From positions 1,423,941 through 1,487,940 of the forward strand of contig NZ_CP039381.1 of assembly GCF_005601135.1 (NCBI RefSeq): a stretch of 64,000 nucleotides of DNA, given 5' to 3'. The notes under the pieces are model-generated. The model made no database searches. It was not told where the DNA came from and was given only the letters and a program-made list of their open reading frames with translations. This stretch comes from Ruminococcus bovis (GTDB taxonomy: Bacteria; Bacillota; Clostridia; Oscillospirales; Acutalibacteraceae). Below are positions 25,337-34,023 of the stretch, piece by piece. Within the stretch, counting starts at the first letter, position 1. Each line of letters starts with the position of its first letter. Made by a program: the position numbers and the translations under genes.

Positions 25337-25739
25337 TTTGTTTTTTATTTTTAATTTTGAATGTAGAAAAAGGAATGCCTGTTTCACAAATTAGGGTTTG
25401 TCTTTTTAATTTTAGTTGTGGTGTTAAGGCATATTTCTTTTAAATTCAATCGGCTATAAACATAAATTTATAGTGAGAATATATACCTTAAAATAATATG
25501 AAACTATGACTCACAGGTGTAGGGTCCACCATTGGTGGACCGAGCAAATCAGCCTTTATAGAGGTACATTGCCCTATATAGCAAGTGATAATTTCTAGTT
25601 TCTACATAGGACAAAGTTACATAATATATTTTACTATTAAACGGGCGAACAGTGTTCGCCCCTACGACTGTAAGCCTATAGTTTGTTGTTATTTTGTCCT
25701 ATGTAGTTACCTTGAATTTGTACATATTCGCCAGTCTCC
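25337..25739. other. gene-free repeat region between tRNA-Arg and IS30-type copy 1
   Basis: Carries one palindrome-bounded unit (25519-25667) and its conserved left flank (about 25430-25518, containing AATTCAATCGGCTATAAA). No gene seen. Confidence 0.8.
25519..25667 (-). repeat. palindrome-bounded repeat, copy 4 (ends TCCAC and GCGAA, reverse orientation)
   Basis: Begins TGTAGGGTCCACCATTGGTG and ends GGGCGAACAGTGTTCGCCCC then TACGA. The TCCAC arm is matched by GTGGA, keeping the palindrome perfect. Confidence 0.85.
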
Positions 25740-26710
25740 TTAGATTGTCAAACCAAGTGCAACACTTTGATTAAAATAGTCAATAGGTGAAAGAAGGTCT
25801 AAACATTTTCTAGGTCTATTATTGATTTTATCAAGGACTGCATCAAGTTGTGCTCTTGTGACTTTTCTGAAATCAGTACCTCTTGGAAAGAAAAATCTTA
25901 ATAGTCCATTGATATTTTCATTTGAACCTCGTTGCCAAGGAGCATGAACATCTGCAAAATATATTTCTAAATCTAAATCTTTTTCAATATCAGCATATCC
26001 GTTAAATTCAGAACCATTATCTAAAGTTAATGTAAGTGGCTTGATTTTTAAAGAAGCTTTTCAAAAGCTTCTCTAAAAGCTGAATTAATTGATGAAATAG
26101 ATTTATCTTTACAGGTAGCAGCTACAAGAAATCTTGATTTTCTATCAATAGCAGTAACAAGATAGCCTTTTCCAACTGAACCGTAAATTGTATCTCCCTC
26201 ATAATCACCAAATCTTCCTCTCTCATCAATTACAGAATCACGATTATGAATTGATTTTTTCAGAATGTTTAGTGTAGGTCTTACGCTCAGTTCTGTAAGG
26301 TTTTCCTCTTCTTCTAAGATGTGATGCAGGTGAAATACCGGGAATAATTTGGAACGAATTGCACGATAAATAGAAGAAAAGAAATCTTTATATTATGATT
26401 TAAATTCCATTTATCGGCTATTATTTCGGTGACCAAAAGGAATGTAATTTATCAAATACATAATTATATATATCTGTGTATATGAGTAAATTATTTTTCT
26501 ATGACAATCCTTTCTTCTTACTAAATATTTTACATGTGCGCCCCAAGAATGATAGTGTTTGCGTTTTTTACTAAAATTCCGTTTTAATTCTCTGCTGATT
26601 GTAGAAGGACTTCGTTCAAGTATTTTTGCAATTTTTCTTATGCTATATCCTTTCCAGTAAAATTCTTGTAGACATTCTCTTTCAATTAGTGTAAGATGTG
26701 TATATGACAA
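25740..26710 (-). pseudogene. IS30-family transposase, multiply frameshifted
   Basis: Starts with TTG at 26710 (GGAGG upstream) and reads MSYTHLTLIERECLQEFYWKG, an HTH region typical of IS30 transposases. It then breaks at several single-base indels relative to copy 2 (near 26433, 26497, 26257 and 26060). DDE-domain pieces are still readable in other frames (DNGSEFNGYADIEKD, HAPWQRGSNENINGLLR, KINNRPRKCL). Inactive. Confidence 0.9.
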
Positions 26711-26811
26711 TATGATTACCTCCGTATTATGTTTGGTGTTGCAACTACATTTTACACGTTGGTTTTCATATTGTCTATTTTTTTAGTGTTGCACTTGTTA
26801 TTATAATCTAC
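25740..26811 (-). mobile_element. IS30-family insertion sequence, copy 1 (decayed)
   Basis: About 1.07 kb, nearly identical to 32341-33414. Inverted ends share AAGTGCAACACT (left after TTAGATTGTCAAACC, right after GTAGATTATAATAAC when reverse-complemented). Left flank CTCC and right flank CCTCC are common to both copies, so a short target duplication or a preferred target is likely. Its right end sits in the terminal repeat of the MITE-like element at 26813. Confidence 0.85.
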
Positions 26812-27457
26812 CCTCCCTTGTGTAAAGGGAGATGTTTTGCGTATGCAAAACAGAGGGATTGTCACGGTAGATTGTGTTCTCTATATAAAATGTGTACGAT
26901 TAGATAAAAGTTATCTATCGAATAAAATTGATATAGTAAATAGTATGTACTATAACAATCCCTCAGTCGCTCTTTAAGAGTAAATTGTCATTCTTCCAAT
27001 TTACGAGCGACAGCTCCCTTTACACAAGGGAGCCTTATTTGCTAAAATTTAACACTTTACATCTAGTACCACAAACCCAAATTTATCATTCTCACCTTTA
27101 CCAACAGACAAAATTGAAAAAACCAAATTTGCAAAATTAATTTATCGTAACGCAGAAACAAAATTGAAAAACCTAATTTGTCAAAGTATTTTATAGAATA
27201 GAACAATAAAAAATTCAAAATACAAATATCAATACCAATGAATATAACAACAACAAAATGTAAAAATAATGATATGTATATGCAATATTTACTATATGAA
27301 AATAAACAAATGTGCAGTAATATATATAAATGAATTTTAAATTAGATTGCTGATTTATTATTTGTTTTCTTTTTAGTACGATAACATTGACAACTAAAAA
27401 GATATTTGTTAACATAGTGATGTAGGATTGTTTACTATGTAAAAGGAAGAGTGGTTT
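26812..27457. other. gene-free region with a MITE-like element and AT-rich promoter area
   Basis: The first 220 bp are the inverted-repeat element described separately. The rest is AT-rich, with AAACCCAAATTTATC and GACAAAATTGAAAAA motifs that also border the palindrome repeats, and must include the MarR gene promoter. No gene seen. Confidence 0.75.
26813..27032. repeat. MITE-like element with 19-bp perfect terminal inverted repeats
   Basis: Left end CTCCCTTGTGTAAAGGGAG and right end CTCCCTTTACACAAGGGAG are exact reverse complements. Inside are a second inverted pair AGGGATTGT / ACAATCCCT, a hairpin GTTTTGC-GTAT-GCAAAAC, and a nested pair GTCGCTC / GAGCGAC. At 220 bp with no coding capacity it looks like a non-autonomous element. 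IS30-type copy 1 sits at its left edge. Confidence 0.8.
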
Positions 27458-27961
27458 ATGATGGACGAAAAATTTTTACATGACACCGGTGTAGAGGTTA
27501 TGCGTGTTGTAAAAACAACACTAAAGGCTTACCGTACATTCAGCAAACTTTCTGTAGAAGGGGAAAAGGTAAGCGTTTGTGGTTTACAGATTTTAACAAC
27601 ACTAAGATACTATCCGGAGTTAAACACAGTTAGTGACCTTGCAGATAGCCTAGAGTTTAGCAAAGGCCTAATTTCAAGAGAAGTAGAAACTTTAAGAAAA
27701 GGTAACTATGTAACTACCTCAGTTGATGAAAAGAATAGAAGAGTTCTAAGAATTTTCATTAATAAAGAAGTTGCAGAACCTGTTATTCTTAAGCGAAAGG
27801 AAAAATTATTTAACCTAATTCATCAAGTTACAGATGGTATTGCTGATGAGGATATTGAAAAGTATAGAGAATTAAATAAGATTTTCCTTGATAAGGTAAC
27901 TAAAGTCGATTTTGATAAAGAAGTTGATACTTCTAACTTCGATTTACAGAAGTTTATTTAA
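27458..27961 (+). CDS. MarR-family transcriptional regulator
   Basis: Winged-helix regulator, 167 aa. The recognition region NTVSDLADSLEFSKGLISREVETLRKGNYVTT (about residues 55-88) is followed by the wing SVDEKNRRVLRIFI; dimerisation helices occupy both ends. An AAGGAAGAG site lies upstream. The ligand is unknown. It is convergent with the deacetylase gene and separated from it by a terminator, so it probably regulates itself or remote genes. Confidence 0.9.
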   Translation: MMDEKFLHDTGVEVMRVVKTTLKAYRTFSKLSVEGEKVSVCGLQILTTLRYYPELNTVSDLADSLEFSKGLISREVETLRKGNYVTTSVDEKNRRVLRIFINKEVAEPVILKRKEKLFNLIHQVTDGIADEDIEKYRELNKIFLDKVTKVDFDKEVDTSNFDLQKFI

Positions 27962-27984
27962 AATTAAAATTTTTTCAAACAAAA

Positions 27985-28011
27985 AAGGAGTGACCGTTTT
28001 GGCCACTCCTT
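27985..28011. terminator. bidirectional terminator between marR-type gene and deacetylase gene
   Basis: AAGGAGTGACC / GGCCACTCCTT hairpin with one mismatch. Flanked by A-rich sequence on the left and TAATTCTTTTG on the right. Confidence 0.75.
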
Positions 28012-28023
28012 AATTCTTTTGTT

Positions 28024-29688
28024 TTAGTCAACAGTAGGTGTTGTATTATTTGTCATATCATTTTGATTGTTTGCTGCTGTTGTACTTGTTGTATTGTTTG
28101 AGTTGTTACTTTGGTTTGTATTGAACTCAGTTTGGTTACTGTTTGTATTACTGTTGTTTCTCTTTTGAGAATAGTTTGTTGTAGGGTAGAAACAAGAATA
28201 TGTTTCACCATTTTTCATAGTTGTGTTTCTGTAGTAAGCAAGTTCAGAAACAGTAACCAGCTGATAACCCTTTTTATCAAGATACTTAACAATGTTTGCA
28301 ACTGCCTTTGGAGTTGAGTCTTGAATATCGTGCATTAGAACAATGTCGCCATCAAGGTTCTGACCTTTCTTGAATACACTCTTAATTGCATTAAATGTAG
28401 CCTGACTGCTCTTTGTACTCCAGTCTAGAGTATCAATTGACCATAGGATAATAGGGTTAATGTTTTCAGTTTCATATACATTAGAAGTAATACCACCCGG
28501 ACAACGGAAAACAGTAGGATATTCACCGATTACTTTCTTAATAGCCTCATTTGTCTTGCTCATTTCAGCTCTTTGCTTTTTCTCACTGATGTTACTTGCA
28601 TATTGGTGATCCCAAGAGTGATTACCGATTTCATGACCGGCATTAAATTCTTGTTGAACAATATCTTCTTCACCTTCAATTCTAGAACCAACTAGGAAGA
28701 ATGTTGCTCTACCGTTTACACTCTTTAGTGATTTTAGAATTTGCTCTGTGTTACTTGCATCAGGACCATCATCAAATGTAAGTGCTACCATAGGTTTTGT
28801 TCTGTCTAGGTTTTTACGGATTTTAGCCTTTTGTTCTGTAACAATAATTTTGCAAGTAGCAGAAAGGTTGTTGTATAAAGTACAGGTAACATTAGCCTCA
28901 CCTTCTCTAAGTGCCTTTACAAAACCCTTATTATCAACAGAAACAATGTGGTCATTGTCTGTAGTGAATGTGTAGCTTGAAGTACCTTCATTTTTATTAA
29001 ATTCCGGAACAATATTTATTGTACCACCAACACCCATTGTTGTGCGAGCTAAGTTTAGCTTAAAGCTAGTAGGTTCATTAAATATTTGTAGCTTAACTTT
29101 CTTTTCAATACCATTGTAACTTGTGATTGTAATAGTTGCATTACCTTTTGATATTGCTTTTATTGTGCCATTCTTATCAATAGTAGCAATATTTTCTTTA
29201 TCTATATTATATGTATAGAAGTCACTAGGTGTATTTTCACTGTCATCCGGTTTAAAGGTGTAGCTTTCGTTATTAGCCATAACTATTTTTTTAGGTGCAG
29301 AGATTTTCTTAGGTGCTGATACAACAGTAATGTCAGCATAATTAGTAATGTCATTATCAGTTGTTACCTTAATAGAACAGTCGCCTTTCTTAAGTGCCAC
29401 AACTTTGTTACCGGAAACTTTAACAATGCTGTTGTCTGTAGAAGTAAGTTTATAAGTGTTTTTTGCATCCTTAGGAGAAAGAACAACATCAAGAGAAGAT
29501 TCTTGACCAACACCTAAGGTAATTTCTTTTGTCTTAAAGCTAACTGACTGAGCATTTGTAGTTATGTTCAGCACATTTTTGGCTTCTTCAACAATGTCAA
29601 CACCATAAAGGGTAAGACCGGCACAAATAACTGAAATGATAGCTAATATTACAAGTATAGTTGTAATAATAATTGATTTCACTTTCAT
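28024..29688 (-). CDS. secreted or anchored polysaccharide deacetylase with Big2-type domains
   Basis: Protein of 554 aa. A signal anchor (about residues 5-27) is followed by three Ig-like Big_2 domains (about residues 45-285), each with the VxALKxGxxxITVT type of ending, for example VKALREGEANVTCTLY. A NodB domain (about residues 295-490) follows. NodB motifs are complete: TFDDGPDA, HEIGNHSWDH, FRCPGG, SIDTLDW and IVLMHD, so it should be an active metal-dependent deacetylase of peptidoglycan or a related glycan. The last 50 residues are Asn/Ser/Thr-rich and probably disordered. It is next to the surface-protein locus but divergent from it. Confidence 0.92.
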   Translation of the reverse strand: MKVKSIIITTILVILAIISVICAGLTLYGVDIVEEAKNVLNITTNAQSVSFKTKEITLGVGQESSLDVVLSPKDAKNTYKLTSTDNSIVKVSGNKVVALKKGDCSIKVTTDNDITNYADITVVSAPKKISAPKKIVMANNESYTFKPDDSENTPSDFYTYNIDKENIATIDKNGTIKAISKGNATITITSYNGIEKKVKLQIFNEPTSFKLNLARTTMGVGGTINIVPEFNKNEGTSSYTFTTDNDHIVSVDNKGFVKALREGEANVTCTLYNNLSATCKIIVTEQKAKIRKNLDRTKPMVALTFDDGPDASNTEQILKSLKSVNGRATFFLVGSRIEGEEDIVQQEFNAGHEIGNHSWDHQYASNISEKKQRAEMSKTNEAIKKVIGEYPTVFRCPGGITSNVYETENINPIILWSIDTLDWSTKSSQATFNAIKSVFKKGQNLDGDIVLMHDIQDSTPKAVANIVKYLDKKGYQLVTVSELAYYRNTTMKNGETYSCFYPTTNYSQKRNNSNTNSNQTEFNTNQSNNSNNTTSTTAANNQNDMTNNTTPTVD

Positions 29689-30130
29689 ATATAATACTTC
29701 CTAAATCGTTTTTCTCTATGATACCACATAATCAGACAAAAATAAACATTTAACACATATTTTTTTAAATTATATTTGTTCTGTAGAAATGTACGCAATT
29801 ATAATTTTGTTAAAGAATTATCTTATGTATGTTTACAACATGTTCACAATTTAAATTGTGTGAATTTTATGCAAAATATCTATATGTTTTAAATGGTAAA
29901 TTCTGTTTGTGCATTTTGTAATAAATTAATTATTCTTATTGTGCAACTTTGCTCTTGATTTGATGGTTTTGTGAACTTTTGCATAAATTGTAGCAATTTT
30001 GACTATGGAAAAGGTAGAAACTTGGACACATTGTTGAAGAAACAACTAAATTGTAGCATAATAATAAATGTTCCGATAGTTTATGTACGGTTTGTGAACT
30101 ATCTATTAAAAGGGGAAATAAGGTGGTGCA
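29689..30130. promoter_or_regulatory. long AT-rich divergent regulatory region with a 16-bp palindrome
   Basis: No coding frame. It contains the perfect palindrome CACAATTTAAATTGTG at 29845-29860, plus further TTGTG/CACAA half-sites (for example near 29940). About 440 bp between the deacetylase gene and the SipW-type surface protein genes is unusually long, which suggests elaborate control. The regulator is unknown. Confidence 0.5.
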
Positions 30131-30958
30131 ATGATGGATAACAAAGATGAATTAACCTTTGAACTTCAAAAGGCTCTTGCTGAAAAAGAAATAATGGATA
30201 AAGTCAATGTGCGTGTTCGTAGAAAGACCAGTCTAGTGTTGTTATTCATTTCATTTATGAGTTTAATTTTAGTAACATTCGCTTGGTTTACTATTAGTAC
30301 ACTTGCTAATGTTGAAAAGTTAGATATGACTATTGGTACTGCACCGGACCTTAGAATTAGTACAGAAAATCACGGTAGTAACTTTAAACAATATGTAAAG
30401 ACTGTAACAGGTGCTATGATTGATAAGGAACTAACCGATAGATTTAATACAACAATGAAAGACCAAATTCTTGATCCTGTTACTTCTTCAAACGGTAGAG
30501 CATTTAAAAGCAGAAGTGGCAGAGATATGGAAAGAAACAAAAACACTTTCCTAGAATTTGACCTTTACTTAATTTCAACTAAAGATTTAACAGTTCACCT
30601 TACTAATGATGCTGACAATGAAAACAGAATCAAAGGTACTCAGGTTTCTACTAAAGAAACAGGTGACAAGGCTGATATTGTTAAGGCAGTTCGCTTTAGC
30701 TTTACTAATGAAGAAGGCAGAACTATTATATATGAACCAAACAAAGGTTCAGCAGTTGCAGGTCAAACAACATTTGATTTGTCAAGGCCAATGACTTACA
30801 GTGATGCAAACAAGGTTTGTGACCTTAAGAAACTAACTCCACAGAAAGTAACTGTTAGAGTTTGGTTTGAGGGTGAAGACCCTGAATGTGTTAACAAAAT
30901 CCAAGAATCAACTATGGAAGCAATCCTAACATTCGGTGGGGAAGCTGACGCAGGTTAA
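30131..30958 (+). CDS. SipW-dependent-type (TasA/camelysin-like) surface protein
   Basis: Protein of 275 aa with a cytoplasmic N-terminus of about 33 residues, then a hydrophobic segment ending FAWFTISTLANVEKL. The AWFT-S-A pattern after the hydrophobic core is typical of substrates of SipW-type signal peptidases. The exported part is probably beta-rich. The end contains VRVWFEGEDPECVNKI, a motif shared with the next protein (VLMWVEGNDPECINEI), so the two are paralogues or co-assemble. A fragment of a SipW-like peptidase lies downstream. AAGGTGGTG precedes the start. Fibre formation is inferred from the TasA analogy only. Confidence 0.78.
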   Translation: MMDNKDELTFELQKALAEKEIMDKVNVRVRRKTSLVLLFISFMSLILVTFAWFTISTLANVEKLDMTIGTAPDLRISTENHGSNFKQYVKTVTGAMIDKELTDRFNTTMKDQILDPVTSSNGRAFKSRSGRDMERNKNTFLEFDLYLISTKDLTVHLTNDADNENRIKGTQVSTKETGDKADIVKAVRFSFTNEEGRTIIYEPNKGSAVAGQTTFDLSRPMTYSDANKVCDLKKLTPQKVTVRVWFEGEDPECVNKIQESTMEAILTFGGEADAG

Positions 30959-30994
30959 TTCATAAAATTTACTAAGATAGGGAGGAGATAAAAG

Positions 30995-31921
30995 TTGTTT
31001 AAGAAAAAGAAAAATGAAAATGTGGACTTTACTCCAAGTGACCTTAGTAAATTAACCCAAAAAGGTGCTAGAGAAACCGGTAAGGAAAGTTCCTACGGTG
31101 AGTTTAGACAAGCAAGAGATGCTGAAGTCCTAGATAAAACCAGAAGAAGAAAGAGACTTCTGTTTTGGTTAAGTTTACTTTTAATAGCTTTTCTACTTTG
31201 CTTGTGGTTACTAATGTTTTGGTGGACAAGAGCCGGTGACCTTGTTATTGATGTTGACCGACTAGCTGACCAAAAGGGTATTATCCTTTCTGAAACTTCA
31301 GACTTCAAACATCCTGAAACAGTTTTATCCGGTAAAGGTGTTGATAATGTAACCAACATTACATATGCTTGGCTAACTGATAATATGACAATAGACGGTG
31401 ATATTTCTTATTTAGATAAATATGTGTCAAGTAAGGATAAGTCCATTGACGGTGGTAGTCATAACGGTGACAGTAACAATAATAAAAAGAAAATTGCCGG
31501 TACTAATAACGCCGGTGAAAACTACTTAGCTTATACATTCTATTGTAAGAATGTTGGTAATCAGTCCCTATCTTATGATGCAACTCTTATTAATAAGGGT
31601 GCTGCCAAGAGTATGGATGAAGCAGTTAGAATTATTGTTTTCAAAAACGGTAAACCTACTGTTTATGCTCACAAAAAGCATAAAAGTAATGAACCGGAAG
31701 ACGATAGCAAGTTTATTCCAAAATCACTTAGTTCTAAGGCTTGGATAAATGATAAAGAAATTATGACAACCAAAAGTGAAAACTTTAAGCCAAATCAAGT
31801 TGATAAATATACAGTCCTAATGTGGGTTGAGGGTAATGACCCTGAATGTATCAACGAAATCCTTGGTGGCCATATGAAAATGTCTATGACATTCTCAGTT
31901 GAGGATGATAAAGAGACATAA
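30995..31921 (+). CDS. second SipW-locus surface protein, paralogous C-terminus
   Basis: Protein of 308 aa starting with TTG (GGGAGGAG upstream). A long charged cytoplasmic N-terminus of about 52 residues is followed by one strongly hydrophobic segment (about 53-73, RLLFWLSLLLIAFLLCLWLL) ending in MFWWTRAG. The extracytoplasmic part has a low-complexity Ser/Asn/Lys linker and then a domain with YLAYTFYCKNVGNQSLSYD and the shared DPECIN ending. Tyr/Thr-rich strands suggest a beta fold. It lies 36 bp after the first protein gene, and its stop overlaps the next start as TAATG. Confidence 0.75.
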   Translation: MFKKKKNENVDFTPSDLSKLTQKGARETGKESSYGEFRQARDAEVLDKTRRRKRLLFWLSLLLIAFLLCLWLLMFWWTRAGDLVIDVDRLADQKGIILSETSDFKHPETVLSGKGVDNVTNITYAWLTDNMTIDGDISYLDKYVSSKDKSIDGGSHNGDSNNNKKKIAGTNNAGENYLAYTFYCKNVGNQSLSYDATLINKGAAKSMDEAVRIIVFKNGKPTVYAHKKHKSNEPEDDSKFIPKSLSSKAWINDKEIMTTKSENFKPNQVDKYTVLMWVEGNDPECINEILGGHMKMSMTFSVEDDKET

Positions 31922-32283
31922 TGTCACTAGATTATAATTCAAAATTAATCAAAAATGCTATTAATCTTAGAAATAATCTTACACCACAAGAAAGGCACTT
32001 ATGGTATGATTATTTATCCAAATATCCTATTCGCTTTCAAAGACAAAAGGTAATAGATAATTACATTGTTGATTTCTATTGTGCTAAAGCCCAGTTGGTA
32101 ATTGAATTGGACGGTAGTCAACATTATAGAGATGATGAGAAGGCAAAGGATGATTTGAGAACAAGGACCCTTGAAAAAATCGGATTGTATGTTTTAAGAA
32201 TTTCTAACTATGATTTGGACAGAAATTTTCAAGGTGTTTGTACTGAGATAGATAAAGTAGTAAAGATTAGATTGAAAAGATAG
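31921..32283 (+). CDS. DUF559 family protein (Vsr/restriction-endonuclease-like fold)
   Basis: Protein of 120 aa of the DUF559 group, related in fold to very-short-patch repair endonucleases. The family core is clear: NLTPQERHLWYDYLSKYPIRFQRQKVIDNYIVDFYC, then LVIELDGSQHYRDDEKAKDD and LEKIGLYVLRISNYDL, with the Asp and Glu-x-Asp of a PD-(D/E)xK-type site. Its ATG overlaps the stop of the surface-protein gene (TAATG), so it is translated by coupling, an odd partner for an exported-protein operon. Function unknown; it may be a mobile passenger. Confidence 0.88.
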   Translation: MSLDYNSKLIKNAINLRNNLTPQERHLWYDYLSKYPIRFQRQKVIDNYIVDFYCAKAQLVIELDGSQHYRDDEKAKDDLRTRTLEKIGLYVLRISNYDLDRNFQGVCTEIDKVVKIRLKR

Positions 32284-32340
32284 TACTGTTTTTCCTTTGT
32301 TATGAGTACTAAAGATTAGTGCATATTTAACAAAGGCTCC

Positions 32341-33313
32341 TTAGATTGTCAAACCAAGTGCAACACTTTGATTAAAATAGTCAATAGGTGAAAGAAGGTC
32401 TAAACATTTTCTAGGTCTATTATTGATTTTATCAAGGACTGCATCAAGTTGTGCTCTTGTGACTTTTCTGAAATCAGTACCTCTTGGAAAGAAAAATCTT
32501 AATAGTCCATTGATATTTTCATTTGAACCTCGTTGCCAAGGAGCATGAACATCTGCAAAATATATTTCTAAATCTAAATCTTTTTCAATATCAGCATATC
32601 CGTTAAATTCAGAACCATTATCTAAAGTTAATGTAAGTGGCTTGATTTTTAAAGAAGCTTTTTCAAAAGCTTCTCTAAAAGCTGAATTAATTGATGAAAT
32701 AGATTTATCTTTACAGGTAGCAGCTACAAGAAATCTTGATTTTCTATCAATAGCAGTAACAAGATAGCCTTTTCCAACTGAACCGTAAATTGTATCTCCC
32801 TCATAATCACCAAATCTTCCTCTCTCATCAATTACAGAATCACGATTATGAATTGATTTTTCAGAATGTTTAGTGTAGGTCTTACGCTCAGTTCTGTAAG
32901 GTTTTCCTCTTCTTCTAAGATGTGATGCAGGTGAAATACCGGGAATAATTTGGAACGAATTGCACGATAAATAGAAGAAAAGAAATCTTTATATTATGAT
33001 TTAAATTCCATTTATCGGCTATTATTTCCGGTGACCAAAAGGAATGTAATTTATCAAATACATAATTATATATATCTGTGTATATGAGTAAATTATTTTT
33101 TCTATGACAATCCTTTCTTCTTACTAAATATTTTACATGTGCGCCCCAAGAATGATAGTGTTTGCGTTTTTTACTAAAATTCCGTTTTAATTCTCTGCTG
33201 ATTGTAGAAGGACTTCGTTCAAGTATTTTTGCAATTTTTCTTATGCTATATCCTTTTTCGTAAAATTCTTGTAGACATTCTCTTTCAATTAGTGTAAGAT
33301 GTGTATATGACAA
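32341..33313 (-). pseudogene. IS30-family transposase split by a shared -1 shift
   Basis: Starts TTG at 33313 and reads through the HTH region (ISRELKRNF) to NHNIKISF, where the frame ends near 32915. The rest of the transposase continues in the -1 frame from about 32985: GDYEGDTIYG, DNGSEFNGYADIEKD, HAPWQRGSNENINGLLRFFFPRG, ending ALGLTI with TAA at 32341. The break is at a CTTTTC run and is identical in copy 1. It could be a common ancestral lesion or programmed frameshifting. Otherwise this copy looks less damaged than copy 1. Confidence 0.82.
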
Positions 33314-33414
33314 TATGATTACCTCCGTATTATGTTTGGTGTTGCAACTACATTTTACACGTTGGTTTTCATATTGTCTATTTTTTTAGTGTTGCACTTG
33401 TTATTATAATCTAC
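32341..33414 (-). mobile_element. IS30-family insertion sequence, copy 2
   Basis: About 1.07 kb with the same ends as copy 1 (TTAGATTGTC on the left, TTATAATCTAC on the right). It is inserted in opposite orientation to the surface-protein locus. On its right the sequence continues in frame with a SipW-like peptidase C-terminus. On its left no peptidase N-terminus is found, so the insertion was accompanied or followed by a deletion. Confidence 0.88.
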
Positions 33415-33816
33415 CCTCCTTATAAAGACGATAGTGGCAACACAATGTTGCAAACTCAAGGTGTTGCCAACAATACACCTGACCATCCAATAAAGATAAG
33501 CCAAGTTAAAGCAAAATTTGTGACAAAAATACCACTTGTTAATTCTTTGTATAACTTGTTTTTGTCTCCATGGGGTCTGGTAATATTCTTGCTACTGATT
33601 ATACTAATCTTCCTTGATGAACTTGTTAATTTCATAAGAGTTCTTACAGGTAATGCAAAACCTAAGGCTGATATTAATGATATTATTAAGCGTCTTCAAG
33701 AGGAAGAAAGATTAGAAAAAGAAAAGAAAAAGTCATCAGAAATTGATGACCCAAAAATGAAAAAGATTGATGATGTTTATAATCATATAGTTAAAGATGA
33801 TTCGGACGAGAAATAA
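33415..33816 (+). pseudogene. SipW-like signal peptidase I, N-terminus lost to IS30-type insertion
   Basis: In-frame codons run from the IS edge (YKDDSGNTMLQTQGVANN) to the stop at 33816. The segment NNTPDHPIKISQVKAKFV, then IPLVNSLYNLFLSPWGLVIFLLL, matches the C-terminal part of SipW-type signal peptidases: the last beta strand region, then a C-terminal membrane helix. The catalytic Ser and Lys/His region is absent. A charged tail of about 60 residues follows. This would have been the dedicated peptidase for the two surface proteins upstream. A start at 33445 could still make a 123-aa remnant without catalytic residues. Confidence 0.8.
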
Positions 33817-33820
33817 GCAG

Positions 33821-33850
33821 AGGCTGTTGCAATGAGGCAATAGCCTTTTG
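33821..33850 (+). terminator. intrinsic terminator after the sipW remnant
   Basis: AGGCTGTTGC-AATGAG-GCAATAGCCT followed by TTTG. Five bases past the stop. Confidence 0.7.
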
Positions 33851-33947
33851 CTATGCCTATATATCCTTAAATTTAGGCTGTATCAATTGTTCTAGTGTTA
33901 ATATAGTAAATTTACGAATACTTAGTTAAAATCAAAATAGCAAAAAA

Positions 33948-33975
33948 ATAAGGATACCGGTGATGGTATCCTTAT
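33948..33975 (-). terminator. intrinsic terminator of putP
   Basis: ATAAGGATACC-GGTGAT-GGTATCCTTAT; on the minus strand it is followed by TTTTTTTG. Confidence 0.8.
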
Positions 33976-34023
33976 CTGTTATAATAAACTTATTGTAAAA
34001 TTATAAATTCCTATAATTTAAAA

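Noticed and set aside
25160-25387. Minus-strand frame containing a GTRTPDLLVRSQ-like stretch
   Set aside because: It reads through tRNA-Arg, a common false protein prediction.
26411-26710. Separate 99-residue HTH gene
   Set aside because: It is the N-terminal fragment of the broken IS30-type transposase, not an independent gene.
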